From positions 620,001 to 684,000 of the forward strand of contig CANNBV010000002.1 in the NCBI GenBank assembly GCA_947502975.1: a stretch of DNA of 64,000 bases, in the 5' to 3' direction. Each line of letters begins with the position of its first letter. Position 1 is the first letter of the stretch. This stretch comes from an uncultured Flavobacteriaceae bacterium (lineage in GTDB: Bacteria; Bacteroidota; Bacteroidia; Flavobacteriales; Flavobacteriaceae). Below are positions 18,270 through 27,202 of the stretch, piece by piece. The notes beneath the pieces are model-generated. The model ran no database searches. It was not told the DNA's origin and was given only the letters and a program-made list of their open reading frames with translations. Made by a program: the position numbers and the translations under genes.

Positions 18270-20852
18270 ATGAAAAAAACTACTCTACTTTTAGCTTTAT
18301 TGTTTTCCGCTACAATTATAGCACAAACAACTTATAATATTACAAGTCCTGAAGCATTAGAAGACAATGTTTATGTAGCTGGAGATGAAATTATTTTAGC
18401 AAATGGAACTTATAATTCAGATGCACGTATAGATTTTATTGGTAATGGTACATCAGACAACCCAATAGTATTCAGAGCAGAAACACCAGGTGGTGTTGTT
18501 TTTACAGGCGGATTACAAATGAATATTGGTGGAGATTATGTTGTTGTTGACGGTTTTCATTGGAAAGGTGGATACGGTGCTAGTAATTTTATTCAATTCA
18601 GAAATGGTACAGACTACGCAAATTATAGTACCATTCAAAATTGTGCAATCGATGGTTTAGCTTTAAGCCCAGATGAAATTGCAGATGATGGAACTACTTC
18701 TATTACAAAACATAGATGGATTGTATTATACGGAACTTACAATAAGGTAATTAACTGCTCATTTATGAATAAAGCAAGCGCTGGAGCATTGGTTTTGGTT
18801 GAACTTCAATACAATGCATCTCCTGATGATGGGGTTACCAATACGCGCTGTAATACTGTTGGTCATACCATAAGTAATAATTACTTCTATAAATATTCTA
18901 AAATAGATTCTAGTTTAAGTAATTCTGGTGATAGTGAAACTATACGCGTAGGCACAAGTGAGTTTCAAAACGTGGATAGTAGTACTATGGTGAGTAATAA
19001 TTATTTTGTTGAAGCCGATGGTGAAAATGAAATTATTACAAATAAAAGTAAAAACAATACATATATTAATAACACTTTTAGAAGATGTAGAGGCTCTCTG
19101 GTATTGCGTCATGGTTCTGACGCTACAGTGGATGGAAATTATTTTTTAGGAGAAGATGTTGATGGCACTGGCGGTATTAGAATTACAGATAGTAACCACA
19201 CAATTACTAATAATTATATTCAAGATTGTATAACAGTTGTTAATCAAGCCAAGTGGAATAATGGCATAACTTTTATGGGAGGAAGCGCCAATCATGCGGT
19301 TCTTTGTACATCTACAAGTACTTCAAACGGCTATCAAAAATCTGAAAACATTAATTTGTCTAATAACACAATTATAAACACTAATGCACCTTTGTTTTAT
19401 AACACAGATAAAGGATCAACAGATCCAACAGGAACAGTCTCAAACAACTTGATATATTTTGCAGCTGCAGATCCAAATATATCAAATGTTATTTCAGGAG
19501 ACACACCTACATCTTATGCAGATATGGGTACAGCATTAACTTATACTGGAAACGTTTATACTGGAACAGTTTTAGGTGAAACAAATGCTGGTTTTTCTGA
19601 AGAAACAGGAATTACAACTACTGCTGATGGTGAAATTTTCACGTTTTCAGGAACAGGTTCTACAGATAAAGGTGCGGATATGGGAACCTATTTACCAACA
19701 ACAGATGCAATGGTTGGTTATGGCATAGGAGCTTGTTTTCTGGATTTTACTGGAGCAAATATTACAGATGGAGATTGTACTATTGAAATCCCAGAATCTT
19801 TAACAGTTACTGGCTTATCTACACTTATTGCAGATGCAGCTAGTTATGATGTTATGGTTGCAGCTAATGTAAGCTGGACGGCTATTTCTAATGATTCTTG
19901 GATAGCAATTGATACAAACTCAGGCACAGGTAATGCAACAGTATCTGTAACAGTTACAGCGAATACAGATACAAACAGTAGATCTGGTAGTGTTACATTT
20001 ACCCAAAATCCTGGTGGGGATGATATTGTTAGAACGTTATCTATTACGCAAGAAGGAGCAGATTTAACAGATATTTACGACCTTATCAATACTGGCTTAG
20101 TTGATGACCCTGTAACGATTCACTCTTTTTCAAAAGAACAAGTAAACGGTGTAGATAAGTTTAATTATGCAGCAAATTCACTTGATAAAGATACAGGTAC
20201 GCAATGGACAGCAGATGATGGTGCAATTCTTTCAGGAGACTTTAAAGGTGATGGAGAATATGTTATTTACGATTTATCAGCTGAATATGATTTAGATTTA
20301 ATACAGATAGCTACAGATGATAAGTCCGATCCTTATGGTTTACAAGTATGGGTATCTACTTCTGGAACTGATCCTTCTGATTTTACAATGATTTTACCAG
20401 ATTCAGGAGATTTATTAATTACAACTACTACAGGAACGCGTGATGACTTTGATCAATATGAAATTTCTGCAACGGCCCGCTATGTAAAGCTAATAGGCTT
20501 TGGAAGGTTTAATAGTGCAGGTAACTCTAGAGCTAGCGTTTGGACAAATATAACCGAAATAGAATTTTTTGGTACACAAAGCAGTTTATCAATAAATGAT
20601 GTTGATGTCAATACAGTAGCAATATTTCCAGTACCTGCAAAAAACATCATTAATATAAAGACGTCAGGAATTAACATTAATAAAATTGATATCTATAGTT
20701 TGGATGGTAGACGTGTAATGTCTAAAGTAGAAAGTTCTCCAAAAACCAAAATTGCTCTCGATGTTTCATTACTATCAAATGGAAGCTATATTATAAATGT
20801 TTCAAATGATAACAACGTAAATCTGTCCAAAATGATAATTATTTCAAAATAA
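18270..20852 (+). CDS. Secreted multimodular PL6-family lyase with T9SS tail
   Basis: 860 residues, signal peptide ending near IIAQ. Residues ~22-480 are a PL6 right-handed beta-helix: SGDSETIRVG (219-228), Glu252/Glu254, NKS with Lys259 and LRHG with Arg280 match the Ca-binding and catalytic Lys/Arg of PL6. Residues ~505-595 form a BACON-like domain (VSWTAISNDSWIAI). Residues ~600-775 look like a discoidin/CBM32-type domain (NSLDKDTGTQWTADD, ARYVKLIGFGRF, ITEIEFFG). The last ~80 residues are a T9SS type A sorting signal (FPVPAKNIINI). PL6 enzymes cut alginate, often at MG or GG linkages; some act on dermatan sulfate. Export by T9SS places it on the surface or outside the cell. Confidence 0.9.
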   Translation: MKKTTLLLALLFSATIIAQTTYNITSPEALEDNVYVAGDEIILANGTYNSDARIDFIGNGTSDNPIVFRAETPGGVVFTGGLQMNIGGDYVVVDGFHWKGGYGASNFIQFRNGTDYANYSTIQNCAIDGLALSPDEIADDGTTSITKHRWIVLYGTYNKVINCSFMNKASAGALVLVELQYNASPDDGVTNTRCNTVGHTISNNYFYKYSKIDSSLSNSGDSETIRVGTSEFQNVDSSTMVSNNYFVEADGENEIITNKSKNNTYINNTFRRCRGSLVLRHGSDATVDGNYFLGEDVDGTGGIRITDSNHTITNNYIQDCITVVNQAKWNNGITFMGGSANHAVLCTSTSTSNGYQKSENINLSNNTIINTNAPLFYNTDKGSTDPTGTVSNNLIYFAAADPNISNVISGDTPTSYADMGTALTYTGNVYTGTVLGETNAGFSEETGITTTADGEIFTFSGTGSTDKGADMGTYLPTTDAMVGYGIGACFLDFTGANITDGDCTIEIPESLTVTGLSTLIADAASYDVMVAANVSWTAISNDSWIAIDTNSGTGNATVSVTVTANTDTNSRSGSVTFTQNPGGDDIVRTLSITQEGADLTDIYDLINTGLVDDPVTIHSFSKEQVNGVDKFNYAANSLDKDTGTQWTADDGAILSGDFKGDGEYVIYDLSAEYDLDLIQIATDDKSDPYGLQVWVSTSGTDPSDFTMILPDSGDLLITTTTGTRDDFDQYEISATARYVKLIGFGRFNSAGNSRASVWTNITEIEFFGTQSSLSINDVDVNTVAIFPVPAKNIINIKTSGININKIDIYSLDGRRVMSKVESSPKTKIALDVSLLSNGSYIINVSNDNNVNLSKMIIISK

Positions 20853-20887
20853 ACCCCTGTAACACAAGTATTTTAACAGTATAAAAT

Positions 20888-20952
20888 TTTGAAAATAAGG
20901 AATAATAACTATATTTGGAAAACCAAATTGGTTTACCAGTTTGGTTTTCCAA
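20888..20952 (+). promoter_or_regulatory. Promoter with three tandem operators ahead of the secreted binding protein
   Basis: TTTG (20888-20891) and TATATTTG (20910-20917) are 18 bp apart, the same spacing as at the susC promoter. TTGGAAAACCAA (20915-20926), TTGGTTTACCAG (20928-20939) and TTGGTTTTCCAA (20941-20952) follow at an exact 13-bp period. The central bases and one flank vary, but the TTGG/CCA(A/G) frame is kept. Confidence 0.78.
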
Positions 20953-21015
20953 AATTATCCACTTAGCCTAAGATTGTTAAACGCATTAATTTATAACCAT
21001 TTAAATCACTTAAAT

Positions 21016-22002
21016 ATGAAAACAAAATTACTTTTTGCTACTTTATTAGTAGCTTCTTTCGGATTTGCTCAGACAAATCTTATCTTGAACGGTACAGGAG
21101 ATTTGTTTACTGTTACTTCAGATGATGTTCTTGCTAATCCTACATGGACTAGAAATGATACAGATAATGCTGATGCTTGGGATATGTCACCACCTAGTAC
21201 CGTGATTTATGATGCCGACGCAATGTCTGGTGGAGCTACTACTTCAAGTCCATACAGAGCTTTATGGAATAATTCAGATTTAGATTCTTGGCTTGGTACA
21301 AATTGTGGGGATGGTAGTGAACAGCCAGGTTCCACGAGTGATGGTAATTTTGTTGGTGGTGTTGCAACCAGAGGTGTAAAATTAAATGAAGCTTGTCGTC
21401 GTTTATATCAAAAAGTAGCTGTCACTTCTGGTGTTAGCTATACTTTGTTTATTCAGTCGCGTTCTGAGGCCATGAATGTACCTTCAGAAGTGTACATTTT
21501 AAATACCGAGATTCTAGATGAGACTGGTATTGATGCCAATGGTGCTGCTGATACTGCTGTTGATGCCTATATGGAAATCACAAATGATTTTAATTCAAGT
21601 AAATCAAATGCTACAACTGATAATTTTACCGCAAATTCATTAGAGTTTACTCCAAGTGGATCTTTTGTTGTAATTTATGTTAGAGCACCATTAGCTATTA
21701 ATAGTAGTAATGAAGTGTTTTATGATAATATTGAGCTTTACGAGACATCTACTTTGTCAACAAATGATGTTTTTGCTTCAAACTTAAAAATATACCCTAA
21801 CCCAGCAAAAACAAGTTTAACAGTTCAATCTTCTAGAGAGATTAATTCTGTTGAATTATACAATATTGTTGGATTAAGAGTATTTGCATCAAAAGAATTA
21901 GTCAATGATGCTATAGATGTTTCAGAAATGGCTTCTGGCGTGTACTTACTTAAAGTAAATGCAGACAATGCCTCTGTAACCAAGCGTGTTGTTATTGAAT
22001 AA
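21016..22002 (+). CDS. T9SS-secreted protein sharing a putative glycan-binding domain with the PKD lipoprotein
   Basis: 328 residues from the ATG at 21016, giving a signal peptide (MKTKLLFATLLVASFGFAQ); the earlier TTG at 20941 lies inside an operator and is rejected. Residues ~30-250 repeat the C-terminal domain of the 3463-4959 protein: NADAWDMSPPSTV, SPYRALW, EQPGSTSDGN, RGVKL, CRRLYQKVAV, SRSEA, NDFNSSKS, VIYVRAP, SSNEVFYDNI. The last ~70 residues are a T9SS type A signal (IYPNPAKTSLTV, MASGVYLLKV). No catalytic motif is seen. A secreted alginate-binding protein is the best guess. The gene has its own triple-operator promoter and a strong terminator. Confidence 0.78.
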   Translation: MKTKLLFATLLVASFGFAQTNLILNGTGDLFTVTSDDVLANPTWTRNDTDNADAWDMSPPSTVIYDADAMSGGATTSSPYRALWNNSDLDSWLGTNCGDGSEQPGSTSDGNFVGGVATRGVKLNEACRRLYQKVAVTSGVSYTLFIQSRSEAMNVPSEVYILNTEILDETGIDANGAADTAVDAYMEITNDFNSSKSNATTDNFTANSLEFTPSGSFVVIYVRAPLAINSSNEVFYDNIELYETSTLSTNDVFASNLKIYPNPAKTSLTVQSSREINSVELYNIVGLRVFASKELVNDAIDVSEMASGVYLLKVNADNASVTKRVVIE

Positions 22003-22021
22003 TAACTAAGTGTTTAAATTT

Positions 22022-22058
22022 AAAAACCCTGTAAATAATTTATTTACAGGGTTTTTTT
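22022..22058 (+). terminator. Strong intrinsic terminator at the end of the uronate locus
   Basis: A 16-base arm starting AAAAACCCTGTAAATA (22022-22037) pairs perfectly with its complement (22041-22056) around a 3-base loop, followed by more T. Confidence 0.9.
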
Positions 22059-22385
22059 ATGAGCATTAATACCCATTAAGTGGAGTCAACGGGACAAAAG
22101 TCGAACTTTTTTGATGAAGATTTAATTAGAATAACTAATTATATAAAATATAAATAGTATTTAGGAATAAAGCTTTTCATAGTAAAATTAGTATTACCTT
22201 ATGACAAAATCCTTGTTTCTAAATTAGCTTGGAAAAGACCTGTTTTCTTGACTCAGCTATTCTTAAGTTTACAATCTATTAAATTTAAGATATTAATCAG
22301 AAAGAACAAAAGAGAGGAATAAGGTTAGTATTGTTTGTTTTTCAACTCAGTTATTTGTTAGCAGCTGGTGATAATAGTTTCATCA
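22059..22385. other. AT-rich intergenic DNA between the uronate locus and the defence-like genes
   Basis: No supported gene is seen. At 22079-22111 a stretch begins AGTGGAGTC and contains TCGAACT, so its reverse strand resembles the 3' end of a tRNA or tmRNA. At 22357 GTTAGCAGC appears, the same core as in the structured element at 27120-27200. Both could mark an insertion edge. Confidence 0.35.
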
Positions 22386-25300
22386 TCATAATATACTTTC
22401 TCTCAACAAATATCCGTGAATAGAACCCCTCTCAATCATAAAGTCCAGTATTGGTATAACTTTATTTTTTAATCTTATATTTTCCTTAATATTTTGTTTG
22501 TTAATGAAAATAAACTTTCTCATAAATCGTTCTAAATAAAATATAGTATGAGATTCTAAGTCGTCAAGTTTTAGTAGGCTATTTTTTGATGTAATATTGT
22601 AAATCCAATCAATTCCTTCTTTTTGAAAATGGCTTCCAATTGAATTTAACACTCTAGTTATTGAATATAGGACAGAGGGAATATGTCCTATGTCGTTTGA
22701 TGCTTGAGCATAAAGCGATAAACTGTCACTTTTTAAACTATGCCATTTTTCTATTCCATCAGTCCACCAACGCCAAGCTAGTAAGTAGTTTATTATAACT
22801 TCTTTTAAATGGTAATTACGCGGGTTTTCGCATATTGTTATAATTTTAGGGTACAAACTATTCCAAACATGCCAAAATTGTTCATATTTATTTAGTTTAT
22901 TTTCTGCGGAAATAAATTCACCCACAAAAGAAGCTGCTTCTTCTGTGACTTCAAAAGAATCAATAATTGGATTAAGATACTCATCTATGTCTTTTGTTTC
23001 TCTTAATAAAATAAATGATGTTAGTTTTTTGAAAATATGATTCCTTAATACATAGATTTTAGTGCCATCTCCTCCATATTCTCTATCGTAGTCTCTTCTG
23101 TCCATCAATAAACGAGAAGCTAGCATAGGTAATGTTTTAGTAATAATATCTAAATGAATACTGTTTTTAGTGTCACTAGGAATTAATTGATATATAATTT
23201 CTAAATCGTGTATGTCTAATAGAGAGATATCTGTAATATCAAATGATAATTTATAAATGACAAAATCTTTTGTTCTTCTATTAAATTCTTCTAGTAAAGA
23301 ACTTTTAGATATACCTCTTCCAAATCCTATTTCTTTTCTTTTTTCAGATTCTATACTTTTATAAATAGGTATAAATTTTATATAACCTAAAAATATTGCT
23401 TCTGCTTCTTTAGGGTTTTCTTCCCACAATTTTGATTTGTGTATAGACTCAATCACATAATCACATATCCTTTTATAATTACCAATAGATGATTTATCTA
23501 AAAGAGCCAAAAGCATAATTGGAAGATAGTCTTCTTTTTTATCTGGAAATTCTTTGATTAAACTAGGTATAGCATGAAAAGAAGCTTCAACTCCGTCACT
23601 TATTTGATAGTCGTAATCATCAGAAAATAATCTTGATATAGATGAAAGAATAATGTTTTCACAAAAATTCATGTCCTCGTCTGATAGTATTTTCGAATGT
23701 TCAATCATTAGCTTCGAACAAACAAAAGCTGGGATAGCACTATCTAAACTAAATACCCTTTTGCCCAATTTGAGTTCTTCAACAAGCTGTTTAGTTTCAA
23801 TTAATGCCTGTAGCGGATTGATGTCATATTTTTCATATTTACCCTCACTTGTCTCGTGTATAAAATTAGCCCATAATTTTAGAGGAGTATATTTAAATTC
23901 TTCATTGATTTGGTTAACTGTATCTTCACTATTTTTTCTTATTTTTTCTGGTAATTCTTTAGGTGAAAATTCTACTAAAAAATCGTTGTCTTCTTGTTTA
24001 GTAATTTTTGAGTTGAGATTTCTTCTATCCATTCTTGATAAAACTAGAATGAAATAATCGTCAGAATCGGAACTTTCTGAATACTTAATCTTATGAGTGT
24101 CAATTATATTATAAATTTCACTTATAAAATTTTTATTTTCTGCTGATGTAAATCCTTTTACACCATTAAATTGATACGCAAGGCATAAGCTTTCTAAACT
24201 TATTTTTCGATGTGCATATTCTGATGATTTTATTCTCTCATCTGTATAAAGTACATCTCTAATTTTGTCTAATCCATATCCAATAGAAGTTGTTGACTTT
24301 ACATGAAACTCAGATGAATATCTACTTAAATCAAATCTAAAGAGTTCTATAGTTTTAAATAAAATTAATGATGTTTCGTGAAATTTATCTGGATATGCTA
24401 ATGTTAAACTACAAATTATAGAAGTTAAAGAAGCTGATTTAGATTCAGTAAGAATTTTAAAAATAGCAGGTCTTAAATCTTTGGGTTCTAAAACTTCTGC
24501 TAATTCTAAAAGAGTTTTTTCAAGAGCCATATGGATACATTGTAATATACTTGGACCAGAAATCCCTCTATACAAATCCCATAACGTTGCACTTACATAT
24601 TGTTCAATAAAATTTCCATCTATTTCTAATTTTATTTCAATTAAATCACCATTTCCATATGATGATTTTTTATAGTTATCTACTGCTTTATTAGTAAAAC
24701 GAATTATAAAATCTAGTGTTTTCCAAAAGTCACTTTGAAGTAACCAGTATATTGGTGTTTGATTTGCACTTGCTGGAAAATAATCAAAATCATGATGCTT
24801 AGATATTAAACCATACTTGTTCTCATTACTATTTCTATCAAATCCAAAATCATCAGGTTTTTTCTCTCGTTTTTCCCATAATATATTGCATAAATCAATA
24901 ACTGATAAAGGGAGTGTTTTTATTACTTCCTTTGCTAAGTAGGGTTTTACTAAAATTTTCGAACACAGACCATAATAAGGGTCATTATGATATATCCACT
25001 TATTTTTTAAAACTTTATCGAAAGTTCCTTTTAATTCTGACTTTATCTCGTTTGATGCATTAAAAATTACTTTTAGTATACTTTCTTCAACCTCATCGTT
25101 AATATAAAAGTTTTGTTCAGTTTCAGTCTTTTGAATAATACTCAACGCTAGTAAGCCAGAATATTTAGTGGTTTCGCCCTTTTTGTTATAATTACACCAA
25201 TCTGTCAAAAGAGGTAATGTCAAGTTTAGGTTGTCATTAAAAAATTCAGCTTTATGTTTATATATAAATGCTATGACCTCTTGCCATCCTTTACCTTTAG

Positions 25301-27077
25301 GTTTTATTACATCAATACTGTCAAAAGCAGAAATATCTGTACAGGCAATTCTTAAAAGAAATAGAATTCTTTTGAAAATTTGAAATTCCTGAGCTATAAT
25401 CTCATTTTCAAAAAACTTAAAGAACGTTTTTGAGTAATCAGAAAGTAGCACAGAAATTAACAACTCATCTTTCCAAAATTTAACAATTGAACTATCACTA
25501 AAAGCTTCCTTTATAAACTCCTCAATTTCTTGATTGTTTTCTGATAATTTATCCGATAGCCACAATCTGAACGCTCTTCGTATTGGTAAAGAGTTTCCTA
25601 GTTCAACAAAAAAACTTTCAATATCTGTGTAGTTGGCATAGTTGCGAGAGATAATTTTATCTAAAGTCCATTCTTCGTAAATATCATGGGTAATAAAATA
25701 GCCATTATGGCTTTCATCATATCCAAGTATTTCATCTTGTTTTAATTGAAATACAGCAGCTTGAGGTAAGTCTTCAGCATTTATATAAAAATGACCAGAT
25801 TCACATCTTTCTTTTGCGATATCTATAATACACCTTTCTCTTTGTATGTGTAAGTTGTCTTTTTGAATAAGATTGTTTTGAACCCTTTTTTTCCAGAGTA
25901 AGTCAATAAAGGATTGAAGACTACCATTCTTATTAATATTTGGGTAAAATTCTACATAATCACTTAAATAAAATAGATTTCTTAGTCGTTCAATAAATTT
26001 ATGGTTTTCTGGTAAAGAGAAATCAAATTTTTTTGAAATTGATTTTAGTTTATCAATACTTATTAGAGGGATGTCATGCACAGTAAATGATAACTTATAA
26101 TTTTCTCTTATATGAAATATTAAGTCATTCAGATAAGAATATCGAGTTGTAAAAACTATATTCCACTCAGCTTCATTTAGCTTCTGTATTAAAGTATTCA
26201 CAATATCACTATTTTTGACTTCAGCGAGTTTTTCAGCAGAATCAATTACGAATATTTTATTAGGCTCATTTTGATAAGCTTCAATAAATCTGTTAAAAGT
26301 ATAATTGTTATCAAACTTGAATAAATCATTAATATGATTGACATTCAATTCTGAAGCCTTAAAAATGCAAACTGGAATATTATTGTTTTGTAGACTATAA
26401 AATTCTTTAAGAAGAGCAGTTTTTCCGCAACCACCTTCACCAGAAATAATTATATTTTCTTTATTATTTGAAGCTTTTACGATTTCTTGAACTATCTCAC
26501 TTCTATCAATCTTTATTTTTTTATCACCAAAAGTAATTTCAGTTTGGATTGCATGTAAAATATTATCATTATGGTTTTTAACTTCATGAATTAGTGAGCC
26601 TTGATTTGGTTCAAGATTAAAAAAATCTTCGTAGATGTATTGGTTTTCAGGTAATGCTAGTTGAAGTTCAAAATGGCTTGGTACTCGCCAAACTATTTTT
26701 AATTTCAGTTTTCTAGCTTCGGACTCAATGTCAACTTGATATTTTGGTTTCTTTTTACCCTTTTTTTTGCTTTCAGAGAACTCTTTGTTCAAATAAAATA
26801 AAATCTTACTTAATTTAGGATTTTCTCTTTTTGCTTTCCTAATTGAAGAAATTATTTCTGATTTCTTACCCGAAAGTGGAACTGTATAATATTTAGCCTG
26901 AAACCCGTAATACTCATCATCTTTTTTTAGAGGTTCTGTTTCTATTCCAGTTTGATTCTTATAACGAAATAAACCAATTCTATTTCCAAATTCGGCACAG
27001 AAAAGTAAATAAGACATTTGTTCAAATGCCCATTCTTCTCGTTTATCATATTTCAAGCGGAAAATATTCCAATTCAT
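22386..27077 (-). CDS. Large STAND-type NTPase with PD-(D/E)xK-like N-terminus, Avs-like defence candidate
   Basis: 1563 residues. Residues ~1-140 look like a restriction-endonuclease-fold nuclease: Glu19 in the first helix, acidic residues 46-54, and a GFQAK strand (Q60-x-K62), the pattern of Mrr/Cap4-type nucleases. A NACHT/STAND ATPase follows: Walker A GEGGCGKT (213-220), Walker B FVIDSAE (276-282), and FTTR (309-312) as sensor. The remaining ~1000 residues are helical and repeat-like, as expected of a sensor domain. This domain order and size resemble Avs antiphage proteins, which recognise phage proteins and then cut DNA. Function is inferred. It is probably co-transcribed with the 370-residue gene upstream, though 125 bp with a structured element separate them. 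Confidence 0.72.
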   Translation of the reverse strand: MNWNIFRLKYDKREEWAFEQMSYLLFCAEFGNRIGLFRYKNQTGIETEPLKKDDEYYGFQAKYYTVPLSGKKSEIISSIRKAKRENPKLSKILFYLNKEFSESKKKGKKKPKYQVDIESEARKLKLKIVWRVPSHFELQLALPENQYIYEDFFNLEPNQGSLIHEVKNHNDNILHAIQTEITFGDKKIKIDRSEIVQEIVKASNNKENIIISGEGGCGKTALLKEFYSLQNNNIPVCIFKASELNVNHINDLFKFDNNYTFNRFIEAYQNEPNKIFVIDSAEKLAEVKNSDIVNTLIQKLNEAEWNIVFTTRYSYLNDLIFHIRENYKLSFTVHDIPLISIDKLKSISKKFDFSLPENHKFIERLRNLFYLSDYVEFYPNINKNGSLQSFIDLLWKKRVQNNLIQKDNLHIQRERCIIDIAKERCESGHFYINAEDLPQAAVFQLKQDEILGYDESHNGYFITHDIYEEWTLDKIISRNYANYTDIESFFVELGNSLPIRRAFRLWLSDKLSENNQEIEEFIKEAFSDSSIVKFWKDELLISVLLSDYSKTFFKFFENEIIAQEFQIFKRILFLLRIACTDISAFDSIDVIKPKGKGWQEVIAFIYKHKAEFFNDNLNLTLPLLTDWCNYNKKGETTKYSGLLALSIIQKTETEQNFYINDEVEESILKVIFNASNEIKSELKGTFDKVLKNKWIYHNDPYYGLCSKILVKPYLAKEVIKTLPLSVIDLCNILWEKREKKPDDFGFDRNSNENKYGLISKHHDFDYFPASANQTPIYWLLQSDFWKTLDFIIRFTNKAVDNYKKSSYGNGDLIEIKLEIDGNFIEQYVSATLWDLYRGISGPSILQCIHMALEKTLLELAEVLEPKDLRPAIFKILTESKSASLTSIICSLTLAYPDKFHETSLILFKTIELFRFDLSRYSSEFHVKSTTSIGYGLDKIRDVLYTDERIKSSEYAHRKISLESLCLAYQFNGVKGFTSAENKNFISEIYNIIDTHKIKYSESSDSDDYFILVLSRMDRRNLNSKITKQEDNDFLVEFSPKELPEKIRKNSEDTVNQINEEFKYTPLKLWANFIHETSEGKYEKYDINPLQALIETKQLVEELKLGKRVFSLDSAIPAFVCSKLMIEHSKILSDEDMNFCENIILSSISRLFSDDYDYQISDGVEASFHAIPSLIKEFPDKKEDYLPIMLLALLDKSSIGNYKRICDYVIESIHKSKLWEENPKEAEAIFLGYIKFIPIYKSIESEKRKEIGFGRGISKSSLLEEFNRRTKDFVIYKLSFDITDISLLDIHDLEIIYQLIPSDTKNSIHLDIITKTLPMLASRLLMDRRDYDREYGGDGTKIYVLRNHIFKKLTSFILLRETKDIDEYLNPIIDSFEVTEEAASFVGEFISAENKLNKYEQFWHVWNSLYPKIITICENPRNYHLKEVIINYLLAWRWWTDGIEKWHSLKSDSLSLYAQASNDIGHIPSVLYSITRVLNSIGSHFQKEGIDWIYNITSKNSLLKLDDLESHTIFYLERFMRKFIFINKQNIKENIRLKNKVIPILDFMIERGSIHGYLLRESIL

Positions 27078-27119
27078 ATTTCAACTAACTTGTCATTTGA
27101 TTATCGTAAGTTTTGAGTT

Positions 27120-27200
27120 TACTACTTGCTGCTAACGTTTTGTATATGATGTGTTGCTCTCCCATTGAGTTGCTATACACTATTACCTTGTTGTCTGCTT
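27120..27200 (-). repeat. Structured intergenic element with attC-like core between the two defence-like genes
   Basis: Read on the minus strand, GCAGACAAC lies near one end and CGTTAGCAGC at the other, with inner complementary TGTATA/TATACA arms. The ends pair imperfectly (6 of 9). CGTTAGC resembles the GTTRRRY core of integron attC sites. GTTAGCAGC occurs again at 22357, beyond the large gene. It could be a recombination site or a flavobacterial intergenic repeat. Confidence 0.4.
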
Positions 27201-27202
27201 AA

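Noticed and set aside
20941-21015. TTG start at 20941 for the secreted binding protein
   Set aside because: The TTG is the first half of an operator, and a normal signal peptide starts at the ATG at 21016.
23653-24057. 134-residue ORF antisense to the STAND NTPase
   Set aside because: Shadow of a long real gene; no start context or recognisable domain.
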